Origin: Cellulosimicrobium terreum
Lineage (GTDB): Bacteria; Actinomycetota; Actinomycetes; Actinomycetales; Cellulomonadaceae
Length of the DNA: 64,000 bases
Reading direction: 5' to 3'
Assembly (NCBI GenBank): GCA_014803435.1
Contig: JACYFD010000002.1
Span: forward strand, 535,026 to 599,025
This document shows positions 50,849-60,106 of this stretch, piece by piece. Numbering within the stretch: position 1 is the stretch's first letter; each line of letters starts with the position of its first letter. Under the pieces are notes generated by a model that ran no database searches, was not told the origin of the DNA, and saw only the letters and a program-made list of their open reading frames with translations. The translations under genes and the position numbers were made by a program.

Positions 50849-51559
50849 ATGCCCAGCAGCACCTCCGGCACCAGCCGCGCCGCGGCCCCACGCACCTCCG
50901 TCGGCGGCGGTGTCGTGTCCCTCACCCGCCAGTCGTTCGCCGGCCTGCGTGTCCTCGTCCTCCTGACCGCCCTCCTGGGCGCCGTCTACCCGCTCGCCGT
51001 GCTCGGCGTCGGCCAGGTCGCCTTCGGGTGGCAGGCCGGGGGCTCGCTCGTGCGGGCCGACGGCAGCCGGGCGTCCTCGGTCGACGACACCGGGCCCGAC
51101 GGCGCACCCGTCGTCGGGTCCGCGACCGTCGGTCAGTCGTTCGGCGAGCCCGGTGACGCGCCGCAGTGGTTCCACGGTCGCCCCTCGGCCGCGGGCGACG
51201 GGTACGACACCCTCGCCTCCGGGGGTTCCAACCTCGGTCCCGCCAGCCCCGAGCTCGTCCGCGCGATCGAAGAGCGCCGTGCGGCGGTCGCCGCCGCGGA
51301 CGGGGTCGACCCCGCCGACGTGCCGCCCGACGCGCTGACCGCCTCGGCCTCCGGGATCGACCCGCACGTCTCCCCGGCGTACGCGGTGCAGCAGGTCGAG
51401 CGGGTCGCGACCGCCCGGGAGCTCGACCCCGCGGTGGTGCGCGCTCTCGTCGACGAGCAGACGGCAGGCCGCGTGCTGGGCGTGCTCGGCGATCCGCGCG
51501 TGAACGTGCTCGCCCTGAACCTCGCGCTCCAGCGGCTCGACGCCGCAGGCGCTCCGTGA
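50849..51559 (+). CDS. kdpC: K(+)-transporting ATPase subunit KdpC
   Basis: 236 residues. One helix (LRVLVLLTALLGAVYPLAVLGV) anchors it, followed by the KdpC signatures GSATVGQSFGEPGDAPQWFHGRPSA, GYDTLASGGSNLGP, SASGIDPHVSPAYAVQQVERVA and the final LNLALQRLD. KdpC stabilises the pump and helps bind ATP. Its N-terminal 25 residues are a Ser/Thr-rich extension. Confidence 0.93.
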   Translation: MPSSTSGTSRAAAPRTSVGGGVVSLTRQSFAGLRVLVLLTALLGAVYPLAVLGVGQVAFGWQAGGSLVRADGSRASSVDDTGPDGAPVVGSATVGQSFGEPGDAPQWFHGRPSAAGDGYDTLASGGSNLGPASPELVRAIEERRAAVAAADGVDPADVPPDALTASASGIDPHVSPAYAVQQVERVATARELDPAVVRALVDEQTAGRVLGVLGDPRVNVLALNLALQRLDAAGAP

Positions 51560-51618
51560 ACCCTGTGGACCCTGTGGACCTCGTGAACCTCGTGAACCCC
51601 GTGAACCCTGTGGGCCGC
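51556..51618. repeat. 9-bp minisatellite between kdpC and kdpD
   Basis: Seven consecutive 9-base units vary around GTGAACCCT (GTGGACCCT, GTGGACCTC, GTGAACCTC and so on). The first unit includes the kdpC stop codon. It is a likely length-variable tract; no coding role is assigned. Confidence 0.85.
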
Positions 51619-51649
51619 GGTCCCGTCGCGCTCGTGGTGGACTGCACGC

Positions 51650-54214
51650 ATGGACGCTGAACCGACGGGCGGTACGGCTCGCGGCCGGCTCACCGTCTAC
51701 CTGGGTGCCGCGCCGGGCGTCGGCAAGACCTACGCGATGCTCGACGAGGCCGCGCGCCGGAGCGCCCGGGGCACGGACGTCGTCGTCGGCCTCGTCGAGA
51801 CCCACGGGCGAGCCGCGACGGCCGCCAAGATCGGCGACCTCGAGGTGGTGCCACGGCTCGTCGTCGGGCACCGGGGCGTGGAGCTCTCCGAGCTCGATGT
51901 CGGAGCGGTGCTCGACCGGCGACCCGACGTCGCGCTCGTCGACGAGCTCGCCCACACCAACGCCCCGGGCTCCCGGCACGCCAAGCGCTGGCAGGACGTA
52001 CGAGACCTGCTGGGTGCGGGCATCGACGTCGTCACGACGGTGAACGTGCAGCACCTCGAGTCGCTCACCGGGGACGTCGAGGCGATCACGGGCGTGCGGC
52101 AGCGCGAGACGGTGCCGGACCACGTCGTGCGCGAGGCCGACCAGATCCAGCTCGTCGACCTCTCGCCGCAGGCCCTGCGCCGCCGCCTCGCGCACGGCAG
52201 CGTGTACCGGGCCGAGCAGGTCGACGCGTCCCTGTCCTCCTACTTCCGCGAGGGCAACCTCACGGCGCTGCGCGAGCTCGCGCTGCTGTGGCTCGCCGAC
52301 CGGGTCGACGACGCGCTCACCCGCTACCGCGCGGACCACGCGATCTCCGGCACCTGGCCGGCGCGGGAACGGGTCGTCGTCGCGCTCACGGGTGGACCGG
52401 AGAGCGCGACGCTGCTGCGCCGCGGCGCCCGGATCGCGGAGCGCGCCGCCGGGTCCGAGCTGCTCGCCGTCCACGTCCTCGCGACCGACGGGCTGCCCGC
52501 GGCGTCGCCGGCGGCGCTCGCGACCGACCGCGAGCTCGTGGAGGCGCTCGGGGGGGCGTTCCACACGGTCGTGGGCGAGGACGTGCCCTCGGCGGTCGTC
52601 GACTTCGCCCACGGGGTCAACGCGACCATGGTCGTCGTCGGCGTGTCGCGGCACTCGCGGTGGCGGGAGGCGCTGCTCGGCTCGACGAGCGCGGAGATCG
52701 CCCGACTCGCGGGTTCGCTCGACGTGCACCTCGTGACGCACGAGCGGGCGCGGTCGGGGCGGGTGTCGCGCCGGGCCCTGAGCCCGCTGTCGGTCCGGCG
52801 TCGTGTGGTGGGCTGGGTCCTCGCGCCGACCGCGCCGGCGCTGCTCACGGCGCTGTTCGTGGGCACGGGGGAGCTCGTCGGACTGCCTACGCAGATGCTC
52901 GTGTTCCTCGCGCTCACCGTCGCGGTGGCGCTGGTGGGCGGCATGTGGCCGGCCCTGGCGTGCGCCGTCGTGTCGTTCCTGTGCATCAACTGGTTCTTCA
53001 CGGACCCCACCGGACTCCTCACGGTGGCCGACCCGGAGAACCTCCTCGCGCTGCTGCTGTTCGTGCTCGTCGCGGTCGCCGTCGCCTCGGTCGTGGACCT
53101 GTCGGCGCGCCGGTCCGTCCAGGCGTCGCGGGCCCGGGCGGAGGCCTCGACGCTGGCCGAGCTCTCGCGCTCCGTCCTGTCGGGCGAGGACACCGCCACA
53201 GCGGTCGTGTCGCGCCTGGCGGAGACGTTCGCGCTGCGCCGGGTGCGGCTCGAGGAGCGCGGGACCGGGGCTGCCGGGACAGGATCGACGACCGCTCCTG
53301 GACCGGGCTGGGTCACGCTCGCCGAGGCGGCGCGTGCGACGGACGGCGCCACCCCGGGCGCTCGCCACGACGACGTCCGCACCCTCGTCCGGGTCGACGA
53401 CGACCGCCGCCTGGTGCTCGAGGGCCGTCCGCTGCCGGCCGGGGACCGCCAGGTCCTCGACGCCTTCGGGGCGCAGGCGGGGATCGTCCTGGAGTACCGG
53501 CGGCTGCGCGAGCAGGCCGCCCGGGCCGCGGTGCTCGCCGAGGCGGACGCGACCCGCACCGCGCTGCTCGCCGCCGTGTCGCACGACCTGCGGACCCCGC
53601 TCGCCGCGATCCGCACGGCGGTCGACGGGCTGCGCTCGCCCGACGTCGCGCTCGCTCCCGACGACGAGGACGCGCTCGTCGAGACCGTGGCGACCGCGAC
53701 GGGACGCCTCGAACGGCTCATCGACAACCTGCTCGACCTGTCGCGCCTGCAGACCGGCGCTGTCGTCCCGATGCCGCGCGCGGTCTCGCTCGACGAGATC
53801 GTGCCCGTCGCCGTCGAGCCCGTGGCGGACCGGGTGGTCCTCGACGTCCCGGACGACCTCCCGCTCGTGCGGACCGACCCCGGCCTCCTCGAACGCGTCG
53901 TCGCGAACCTCGTCGCGAACGCGGTCGGGTTCTCCACCGGCGAGGTCCGCGTCAGTGCGTCCGCGGCGCGCGACGGCGTGGAGCTGCGGGTCGTCGATCG
54001 GGGCCCAGGGCTCGACGACGGCGCGAAGGAGCACATGTTCGAGCCGTTCCAGCGGCTCGGGGCGGCGACCGGCACGGGCGTCGGCCTGGGCCTCGCGGTC
54101 GCGCAGGGCTTCGCCCGTGCGGTCGGTGCGACGATCGTCCCCGACGACACCCCGGGAGGTGGGCTGACGATGGTCGTGACGGTCCCGCGGGCGACGCAGC
54201 AGGAGGAGCGATGA
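51650..54214 (+). CDS. kdpD: Sensor histidine kinase KdpD
   Basis: 854 residues. The N-terminal KdpD domain has Walker A GAAPGVGKT (residues 19-27) and DELAHTNAPGSRH. A universal-stress-like domain lies at about 240-360, and four closely packed membrane helices at about 385-480. A GAF-like segment and the kinase core follow, with H645 in VSHDLRTPLAAIR, DNLLDLSRLQ, ANLVANAV and GVGLGLAVAQGFARA. It senses low potassium or turgor and phosphorylates KdpE. It is separated from kdpC by the minisatellite and overlaps kdpE by four bases. Confidence 0.95.
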   Translation: MDAEPTGGTARGRLTVYLGAAPGVGKTYAMLDEAARRSARGTDVVVGLVETHGRAATAAKIGDLEVVPRLVVGHRGVELSELDVGAVLDRRPDVALVDELAHTNAPGSRHAKRWQDVRDLLGAGIDVVTTVNVQHLESLTGDVEAITGVRQRETVPDHVVREADQIQLVDLSPQALRRRLAHGSVYRAEQVDASLSSYFREGNLTALRELALLWLADRVDDALTRYRADHAISGTWPARERVVVALTGGPESATLLRRGARIAERAAGSELLAVHVLATDGLPAASPAALATDRELVEALGGAFHTVVGEDVPSAVVDFAHGVNATMVVVGVSRHSRWREALLGSTSAEIARLAGSLDVHLVTHERARSGRVSRRALSPLSVRRRVVGWVLAPTAPALLTALFVGTGELVGLPTQMLVFLALTVAVALVGGMWPALACAVVSFLCINWFFTDPTGLLTVADPENLLALLLFVLVAVAVASVVDLSARRSVQASRARAEASTLAELSRSVLSGEDTATAVVSRLAETFALRRVRLEERGTGAAGTGSTTAPGPGWVTLAEAARATDGATPGARHDDVRTLVRVDDDRRLVLEGRPLPAGDRQVLDAFGAQAGIVLEYRRLREQAARAAVLAEADATRTALLAAVSHDLRTPLAAIRTAVDGLRSPDVALAPDDEDALVETVATATGRLERLIDNLLDLSRLQTGAVVPMPRAVSLDEIVPVAVEPVADRVVLDVPDDLPLVRTDPGLLERVVANLVANAVGFSTGEVRVSASAARDGVELRVVDRGPGLDDGAKEHMFEPFQRLGAATGTGVGLGLAVAQGFARAVGATIVPDDTPGGGLTMVVTVPRATQQEER

Positions 54215-54915
54215 GCGTGGAGGGGCAGGTGTCCGGCAACCGCGTGCTCGTGGTCGACGACGACCCCGGCCTGCTGCGCGCGATGGCGATCACGCTGCGC
54301 GTGCACGGCTGGGACGTGACGACGGCCGCGTCGGGGCGTGCGGGGATCGACGCGGCGGCGACCACGCACCCCGACGTCGTCCTCCTGGACCTCGGGCTCC
54401 CCGACGTCTCCGGGCTCGACGTCATCACGGCGGTGCGAGGCTGGAGCCGCGTCCCGATCATCGTCCTCTCGGCGCGCCAGCTCGGCGACGACAAGGTGGA
54501 CGCGCTGGACGCCGGCGCGGACGACTACGTGACCAAGCCGTTCGCCATGCCCGAGCTCATGGCGCGGTTGCGAGCGGCGGTGCGTCGCACGGCGCAGGAG
54601 CCCGGCCCGGACGAGCCGGTGGTGGAGGCGGGCGACCTGCGCGTCGACCTCGCTCGGCGGGAGGTCACGCGCGACGGCGACGCGGTACGGCTCACGCCCA
54701 CGGAGTGGGCGCTGCTCGAGCTCCTCGTCCGGAACCGGGGGCGCGTCGTCGGGCGCCAGCAGCTGCTGCGCGAGGTCTGGGGCCCGGCCGCGACACGGGA
54801 CACGCACTACCTGCGCGTCTACGTCGCGCAGCTGCGGCGCAAGCTCGAGGACGACCCCGCGGCGCCCCGCCACCTCCTCACCTCGCCGGGCATGGGCTAC
54901 CGGTTCGAGACCTGA
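54211..54915 (+). CDS. kdpE: Response regulator KdpE
   Basis: 234 residues. Receiver: VVDDDPGLLR, phospho-Asp in VVLLDLGLPDVSG, LSARQ, and DYVTKPF. C-terminal OmpR-type winged helix: LTPTEWALLELLVRNRGRVVGRQQLL, then VYVAQLRRKLEDDP and PGMGYRFE. It should activate kdpFABC by binding the direct repeats at 46467-46516. Confidence 0.95.
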   Translation: MSVEGQVSGNRVLVVDDDPGLLRAMAITLRVHGWDVTTAASGRAGIDAAATTHPDVVLLDLGLPDVSGLDVITAVRGWSRVPIIVLSARQLGDDKVDALDAGADDYVTKPFAMPELMARLRAAVRRTAQEPGPDEPVVEAGDLRVDLARREVTRDGDAVRLTPTEWALLELLVRNRGRVVGRQQLLREVWGPAATRDTHYLRVYVAQLRRKLEDDPAAPRHLLTSPGMGYRFET

Positions 54916-54945
54916 CGGGGACGGTCCACCGGGCGCGGTCGCAGC

Positions 54946-56325
54946 TCAGCCGATGACCGCGGTGCTCTCCGGCCGCCGGTACAGGCGTGGGCGGGCACGC
55001 AGGGCGAGCGCGGTGCCGAGCGTGATCGGCCCGAGCCGGCCGAGGAACATGAGCAGGACGAGCACGAGCTGGTGCGGCCAGGCGAGGTCCGCGGTGATCC
55101 CCGTGGACAGGCCCGTCGTCGAGAACGCGGAGACGACCTCGAACAGCACGCGGTCGAGCCCGTGCGGCGAGGTGGCCGTGACGACGAGCGTCGGGACGAG
55201 CACCACGGCGACCCCGAGGAGCGCGACGCTGACCGCCTGCCGCTGCGTGGCGGGGGAGACGCGGCGGTCGAACGCGGTGACGTCCGGGTCGCCGCGCAGC
55301 TCGGACCAGATGACGAACGCGAGGATCGCGAACGTCCCGACCTTGATCCCTCCCGCGGTCCCGGCGCTGCCGCCGCCGACGAACATCAGCACGTCCGTGC
55401 CGAGCCACGTCCCGCTGTGCATCGCCGACGTGTCGAGCGAGTTGAACCCGGCGGTGCGCGCCATGACGGACTGGGTCAGTGCCGCGAGGAGCCGGTCGCC
55501 GACCCCGAGCGCGCCGAGCGTGCGCGGGTTGGTCCACTCCGACGCGAGAAAGAACAGGGTTCCGCCGCCGACCAGCACGCCGGTCGCGAGGACCGTGATC
55601 TTGGTGTGCAGGCTCCAGCGCGACGGCCGCGCGCGACGCTGCCGGTAGAGCTCGAACAGGACGGGGAACCCGATCCCGCCGATCACGACGGCGGCGCACA
55701 GCGGCAGGCACACCCACGGGTCGCCGACGAACCCGATGAGCGAGTCGGGGTACAGCGCGAACCCGGCGTTGTTGAACGCCGAGACCGCGTGGAAGAGCCC
55801 GCCCCACGCGGCCTCGCCCGGCGAGGCGTCGTACGCCACGAGCAGTCGCAGCCCGACGGCGAGCGCGACCACGCCCTCCACGAGGACGGTCACGCGCAGC
55901 ACCCCGACGAGCACGGACCGCAGGTCACCGAGCCCGACGTGGCGCGTGGAGGCGGCAGCCACCATGCGGGTCCGGACGTCGAGCCGCCGCGAGATGAGCA
56001 GCCCGAGCATCGACGCGACCGTCATGACGCCGAACCCGCCGAGCTGGATGAGCACGAGGATCACGACCTGGCCGAACGGGCTCCAGAAGGTCGCCGTGTC
56101 CACCACGGCCAGTCCGGTGACGCACACGGCGGACGTCGCGGTGAACAGCGCCTCGACCGGTGTCGCGGCGCGGCCGGCCGCGGAGACGGGCAGCACGAGG
56201 AGGAGGGCGCCGACGGCGACGGCTGCCGCGAAGCCGGCGGCGACGAGGCGTCCGGGCCGGGCGCCCGACGACGTCCGTGGGGAGCGGCGGACCGGCGCGG
56301 TCCGCGGCGGCAGGAGGTGGTGCAC
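54946..56325 (-). CDS. trkH: TrkH-family potassium uptake protein
   Basis: 459 residues with four repeated membrane-pore-membrane units. Pore loops SAVCVTGL, SAFNNAGF, MARTAGFNS and SAFSTTGLSTG carry the conserved glycines of Trk/Ktr channels. It is convergent with kdpE (30 bp apart), placing low-affinity and high-affinity potassium uptake together. No TrkA/KtrA regulatory subunit gene is in the window. Confidence 0.92.
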   Translation of the reverse strand: MHHLLPPRTAPVRRSPRTSSGARPGRLVAAGFAAAVAVGALLLVLPVSAAGRAATPVEALFTATSAVCVTGLAVVDTATFWSPFGQVVILVLIQLGGFGVMTVASMLGLLISRRLDVRTRMVAAASTRHVGLGDLRSVLVGVLRVTVLVEGVVALAVGLRLLVAYDASPGEAAWGGLFHAVSAFNNAGFALYPDSLIGFVGDPWVCLPLCAAVVIGGIGFPVLFELYRQRRARPSRWSLHTKITVLATGVLVGGGTLFFLASEWTNPRTLGALGVGDRLLAALTQSVMARTAGFNSLDTSAMHSGTWLGTDVLMFVGGGSAGTAGGIKVGTFAILAFVIWSELRGDPDVTAFDRRVSPATQRQAVSVALLGVAVVLVPTLVVTATSPHGLDRVLFEVVSAFSTTGLSTGITADLAWPHQLVLVLLMFLGRLGPITLGTALALRARPRLYRRPESTAVIG

Positions 56326-56344
56326 CCGCCCGGTCTACCTCACC

Positions 56345-56364
56345 GCGGGCTCCTGGGAGCCCGC
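56345..56364 (-). terminator. Hairpin after the ABC permease gene
   Basis: GCGGGCTCC (56345-56353) and GGAGCCCGC (56356-56364) pair perfectly around TG, between the permease stop and the trkH start on the same strand. Confidence 0.65.
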
Positions 56365-56395
56365 CTTGACGGGATCATGACGGCCCGGTTCGTCG

Positions 56396-57169
56396 TCAGC
56401 GCCCCGTCAGCTCGGCGCGCTGCCACCATGCGGTCGTGGCGACCCACCCGGCAGCCGCCAGGAGCGGGACGGTCGCGAGCTGCCATCCGGACACGGGCAC
56501 GTCGGCCCCGCCCATGCCCAGCCAGAGCCCCGGGACAGCCCACGGGAACCAGCCGCCGGCGCCCAGGACGGTGACGACCTGGGTGACGACGACGGCGCCC
56601 AGCACACCCCCGACACCGGCGAGCGGGTCCTTGCCCCAGGTCGCGAGGAGCCCGAACGGCAGGGCGGTGAGCGCGGCGAGCATGCCACCGACGGTGGCCC
56701 GGGCGGCCCCGGGCCACGGCGTTCCTGTCCCCGCACCTGACGCGAACCCGGACCCGAGCCCGAGGACGACGGTGACCACCACCGCGGCCGCGACGCAGGC
56801 GACTGCCCAGACGGTCACGGCGAGCAGCTTCGACGACGCGGTCTCGCCCCGCGAGGGGTAGCCCATGAGCAGCGGCTCGACCGTGCCCTCGGCCGGCTCG
56901 CGGCCGAACGTCCAGCTCACGACGAACCCGGTCGCGAGCAGCACGGCGACGGTGAGCACCTGTCCGGTCGTCCCGGTCACGGCGTCCCACCCGGCACCGG
57001 GGACCATCGGCCGGAGCTTGAGCGCGATCGTGCTCTCCCCGCCGCCCTCGGCCGCGGCCGCGAGCCCGACGGCGAGCAGCGGCACGGCGAGCACCACGAC
57101 GGCCGTCGCGATGCGGACGAGGCTCGACCGCGCGAGCTTGCGGAGCTCCACGGACACGGCCGCGCTCAT
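56396..57169 (-). CDS. ABC-2 type permease
   Basis: 257 residues with six predicted helices. It begins MSAAVSVELRKLARSSLVRIAT, the typical ABC-2 opening, and contains GREPAEGTVEPLLMGYPSRGE as the coupling region between helices 2 and 3. The ATG overlaps the ATPase stop. The substrate is unknown; regulation is probably by the TetR protein encoded first in the operon. Confidence 0.85.
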   Translation of the reverse strand: MSAAVSVELRKLARSSLVRIATAVVVLAVPLLAVGLAAAAEGGGESTIALKLRPMVPGAGWDAVTGTTGQVLTVAVLLATGFVVSWTFGREPAEGTVEPLLMGYPSRGETASSKLLAVTVWAVACVAAAVVVTVVLGLGSGFASGAGTGTPWPGAARATVGGMLAALTALPFGLLATWGKDPLAGVGGVLGAVVVTQVVTVLGAGGWFPWAVPGLWLGMGGADVPVSGWQLATVPLLAAAGWVATTAWWQRAELTGR

Positions 57170-57927
57170 CGCTCGGCCCGCTCTGCCCGCTCGCCTCGTC
57201 CGGTGCCGGCGGCGCTCGCCGCGTGCACGACCTGGAAGAGCTGTCGCTCGAGGTCGACCCCGTCGGGCGGCAGGGTGCCGACGACCTGGCCGTCGTGCAC
57301 GACGCTGATCGTCGAGGCCATCCGGGCCATCTCGTCGAGGTGGTGGCTGGAGACGAGCACGGCGGCGCCCTGCGCGGCGCGGCGGGCGACGGTCTCGCGC
57401 ACCTCGAGCACGCCGGCGGGGTCGAGCGCGCTCGTCGGCTCGTCGAGCACGAGGAGGTCGGGGTCGTGGACGAGCGCGGACGCGAGCGCGAGCCGTTGTC
57501 GGTTGCCGTCGGAGAGGGTGCGCGCCGGCCGCGACGCCCAGCGGCCGATCACGAACGTCTCGATCATCTCGTCGGCCCGCCTCCCCGCCGCGGCCCGGTC
57601 GAACCCGTGCAACCGCGCGGCGGACCGCAGGTTCTCGCGCACGGTCAGCTCTCCGTAGGGCCGTCCGGTGCCGACGTGCCCGATCCGGGCGCGCACGGCC
57701 CGGGGTGCGTGCCACGCGGTGGCGCCCCAGAGCGTGGCCGTGCCGCCGTCGGGTCGCAGGAGGCCGACCAGCAGCCGCATGAGCGTCGACTTGCCGGCGC
57801 CGTTCAGCCCGACGAGGGCGTGCACCTCACCGGACCGGACGGTGAGGTCGATCCCGCGGACGGCCGTCGCGCCGCGGAACGAGCGGGTGAGTCCGACCGC
57901 GCGCACGGGGACCGGGGTGTCAGTCAT
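57166..57927 (-). CDS. ABC transporter ATP-binding protein
   Basis: 253 residues. Walker A GLNGAGKST, signature LSDGNRQRLALA (a D in place of the usual G), Walker B LLVLDEPTSALDP and H-loop SSHHLDEMARM are visible. The last 30 residues are a Glu/Arg-rich tail (GRGERAERAER). It overlaps the TetR gene by eight bases and the permease gene by four, forming a TetR-ATPase-permease unit. Confidence 0.88.
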   Translation of the reverse strand: MTDTPVPVRAVGLTRSFRGATAVRGIDLTVRSGEVHALVGLNGAGKSTLMRLLVGLLRPDGGTATLWGATAWHAPRAVRARIGHVGTGRPYGELTVRENLRSAARLHGFDRAAAGRRADEMIETFVIGRWASRPARTLSDGNRQRLALASALVHDPDLLVLDEPTSALDPAGVLEVRETVARRAAQGAAVLVSSHHLDEMARMASTISVVHDGQVVGTLPPDGVDLERQLFQVVHAASAAGTGRGERAERAER

Positions 57928-58513
57928 CGCTTCCGCCCGGGTCGAGCACGGCGAGCGCGCGGCCGATCGTCCCGGACAGCTCCTGCACGTCCGCGTCCTC
58001 GTCGCGGTCCGCCCAGTGCAGGAGCGCCGCGGTGAGCGCGGCGAGCGTCGCGCCGACGGCGGCGTCCGCCTCGAGCGGGTCGGTGCCGTCGGCCACGAGC
58101 CGCGCGACGACCGCCTCCTGCGTCCGCGCGTTGGTGTTCCCGACGGCGCCGCGCAGGGCCGGCGTCCGGGCGACGACCCGGGTGCGTCGTCGCACGACGT
58201 CGACGGCGTCGGCGGGGACGTCTCGCCAGGCGGCTCCCAGCCCGCGGACGGTGCGCGCGAGCGGGCCGAGGTCGCGGGGCTGCACGGCGACTGCCGCGAC
58301 GAGCAGGGGGTCGTAGGGGTCGTCGAGCAGCACGCGTTCCTTCGCGCCGAAGTGGCGGAAGAACGTCATCTCGGTGACGCCCGACGCGGCGGCGATCTGG
58401 GCGACGGTCGTGGCGTCGTAGCCCTGGCCCTCGAAGAGGTCGAGCGCGGCGGAGACGAGGCGGTCGCGGGTGCGTTCGCGCTGCGGGCGAGGTGCTGTCA
58501 CGTGAGGGTCCAC
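57920..58513 (-). CDS. TetR-family regulator of the adjacent exporter
   Basis: 197 residues from GTG 58513, preceded by AGGA. The helix-turn-helix (AALDLFEGQGYDATTVAQIA, then ASGVTEMTFFRHFGAKERVL) is a standard TetR DNA-binding domain. It is the first gene of the operon and a perfect palindrome lies 20-36 bases before its start, so autoregulation is likely. Confidence 0.9.
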   Translation of the reverse strand: MDPHVTAPRPQRERTRDRLVSAALDLFEGQGYDATTVAQIAAASGVTEMTFFRHFGAKERVLLDDPYDPLLVAAVAVQPRDLGPLARTVRGLGAAWRDVPADAVDVVRRRTRVVARTPALRGAVGNTNARTQEAVVARLVADGTDPLEADAAVGATLAALTAALLHWADRDEDADVQELSGTIGRALAVLDPGGSDD

Positions 58514-58532
58514 GGCACGATCCTACCTCTGG

Positions 58533-58549
58533 ATGTTAGTGGCTAACAT
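58533..58549. promoter_or_regulatory. TetR operator palindrome
   Basis: ATGTTAG (58533-58539) and CTAACAT (58543-58549) are perfectly inverted around TGG. The right arm overlaps a TATAGA-like -10 for the rightward gene and TATATG for the leftward one, so one site could control both directions. Confidence 0.75.
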
Positions 58550-58553
58550 ATAG

Positions 58554-58627
58554 ATGACACCACTGTGGCAACGAATGGCGCCAAACCTCTTGCGATGACA
58601 CCACAAGTGGTGTCATAGTGGCGTCAT
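58554..58627. promoter_or_regulatory. Repeated operator of the ribbon-helix-helix gene
   Basis: ATGACACCAC occurs at 58554-58563 and 58595-58604. The second copy is followed after AA by its inverse GTGGTGTCAT (58607-58616), a perfect palindrome. A degenerate GTGGCGTCAT at 58618-58627 includes the start codon. Clustered half-sites are typical for ribbon-helix-helix repressors. Confidence 0.7.
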
Positions 58628-59156
58628 GGACCTGACGAGATATGTCGACGACCTGCAGCACCAGCTCGCCACCGCGGCCGCCGCGGGCGGGGAGGAGGCA
58701 CGCCTGCTCGCCGACCGGCTGACCGCTCCGCTCGACTCCGCAGTCCGGCTCGTGCTCCTCGAGGCGCTCTCCGACGCGGCCGGCGAGATCTCGGCCGACC
58801 TGGCCCCCGGCTCTGTCGACGTGCGGCTGCGTGGCGGTTCCCCGGAGTTCGTCGTGACGGCGTCCGCCGCGTCCGCCACACCGACCACGGCCGCCACGCC
58901 GACCGCAGCCACGACGCCCACCGGGCCCCCGGCGCCGGTCGTGGACGACGGCGGTGCCACCACCCGCACCACCCTGCGCCTGCCGGACCACCTCAAGACC
59001 CAGGTGGAGACCGCCGCCGCGCGTGACGGCGTCTCGGTCAACACGTGGCTGGTGCGCGCCGTGGCCGGCGCGCTCGAGCAGTCCACCGGACGGCCCGCCG
59101 CGCAGTCCCGACCCGAGCAGCGCGGCGGCGGCCGCGTCACCGGCTGGGTGCGCTGA
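58626..59156 (+). CDS. Ribbon-helix-helix (HicB/Arc-like) regulator
   Basis: 176 residues. The C-terminal part TTRTTLRLPDHLKTQVETAA, then RDGVSVNTWLVRAVAGALEQ is a ribbon-helix-helix DNA-binding motif (about residues 113-150). The first 70 residues form helices (DDLQHQLATAAAAGGEEARLLADRL) and a Thr/Ala/Pro linker follows. It heads a row DUF4097 - ATPase - permease, an arrangement common in actinobacteria, and probably represses it through the repeated operator at its own start. Confidence 0.8.
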   Translation: MDLTRYVDDLQHQLATAAAAGGEEARLLADRLTAPLDSAVRLVLLEALSDAAGEISADLAPGSVDVRLRGGSPEFVVTASAASATPTTAATPTAATTPTGPPAPVVDDGGATTRTTLRLPDHLKTQVETAAARDGVSVNTWLVRAVAGALEQSTGRPAAQSRPEQRGGGRVTGWVR

Positions 59157-59231
59157 CACCCCGCCGACCTCATCGCCCTCGACCCCCTCACCGACCTCAC
59201 CCCTCACGACCTCACCGACTGGAGCCTTGCC

Positions 59232-60074
59232 ATGCCCACCTTCCCCGCCCCGCAGCCCGTCTCCGTCCTCGTCGACGTCCCGTTCGCCAACCTGCACGTC
59301 GTCGCCGGCGACCGTGACGACGTCGTCGTCACGGTGCTCCCCACCGACCCCGGGAAGTCCGGCAGCGTACGAGCGGCCGCCGACGTCCGGGTCGAGCACG
59401 ACGGCGACGCGATCACGATCGTCTACCCCGGCTCGTGGAAGCAGTTCGTCCGGCCCTTCGCGGCCGGCACGGCCGACGTCACCGTCGAGCTCCCCACGGG
59501 CTCCGCGCTGACCGGCAAGACCGGCTCGGTCTACGCCGAGGGTGTGCTCGGCGCCGTCGACATGACGCTGTCGGCCGGCGAGGCCAGGCTCGACGACGTC
59601 GAGCGGCTCGACCTCAAGGTCTCGGCCGGCTCGGTCGTCGTCGGCCGGGTCGAGAGCGCCGCAGACGTCAAGGTGAGCGCCGGTTCCCTGCGCATCGGCG
59701 AGATCGCCGGCGACGGGACGGTCCGGGCGACCAACGGCACCATCACCGTCGCCTCCGTCCTCGGCACGCTCGACGTGCACGGGGCGAACGGCGACATCGC
59801 GGTGGGCCGGGTGCGAGGCACCGTGACGGCGAAGTCCGCCCACGCCGGCATCCGGGTCGGCGCGGTCGAGTCCGGCAGCGTCACGCTCACCACCTCCTTC
59901 GGCTCGATCGAGGTGGGCGTGCCCGAGGGCACCGCCGCCTACCTCGACGTCGCAGCCGACCACGGCTCCGTCCGCAACCTGCTCACCCCCACGGAGGGCC
60001 CCGTCGAGGACGAGGCCACCGCGGAGATCCACGCCAGCACGGGCTTCGGCGACGTCGTCGTCCGTCGCCCCTGA
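59232..60074 (+). CDS. DUF4097-family beta-strand repeat protein
   Basis: 280 residues built of about ten repeating beta-strand units (GSVVVGRVESAADVKVSAGSL, GTLDVHGANGDIAVGRVRG and similar), the right-handed beta-helix-like pattern of DUF4097. No signal peptide is seen, so it is probably cytoplasmic or loosely membrane-associated. It may be an adaptor for the exporter that follows; the function of this family is not known. A tract of CCTCACCGAC-like repeats precedes its start. Confidence 0.82.
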   Translation: MPTFPAPQPVSVLVDVPFANLHVVAGDRDDVVVTVLPTDPGKSGSVRAAADVRVEHDGDAITIVYPGSWKQFVRPFAAGTADVTVELPTGSALTGKTGSVYAEGVLGAVDMTLSAGEARLDDVERLDLKVSAGSVVVGRVESAADVKVSAGSLRIGEIAGDGTVRATNGTITVASVLGTLDVHGANGDIAVGRVRGTVTAKSAHAGIRVGAVESGSVTLTTSFGSIEVGVPEGTAAYLDVAADHGSVRNLLTPTEGPVEDEATAEIHASTGFGDVVVRRP

Positions 60075-60106
60075 GAGCTCACCGACCGATGAACGGAGTA
60101 CCGGAC

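Noticed and set aside
50777-54034. 1085-codon frame opposite kdpC/kdpD
   Set aside because: It is the antisense shadow of well-supported genes; the GSRGSRGPQ-like part is just the 9-bp minisatellite read backwards.
54916-54945. Terminator between kdpE and trkH
   Set aside because: The 30-bp gap shows no stable hairpin.
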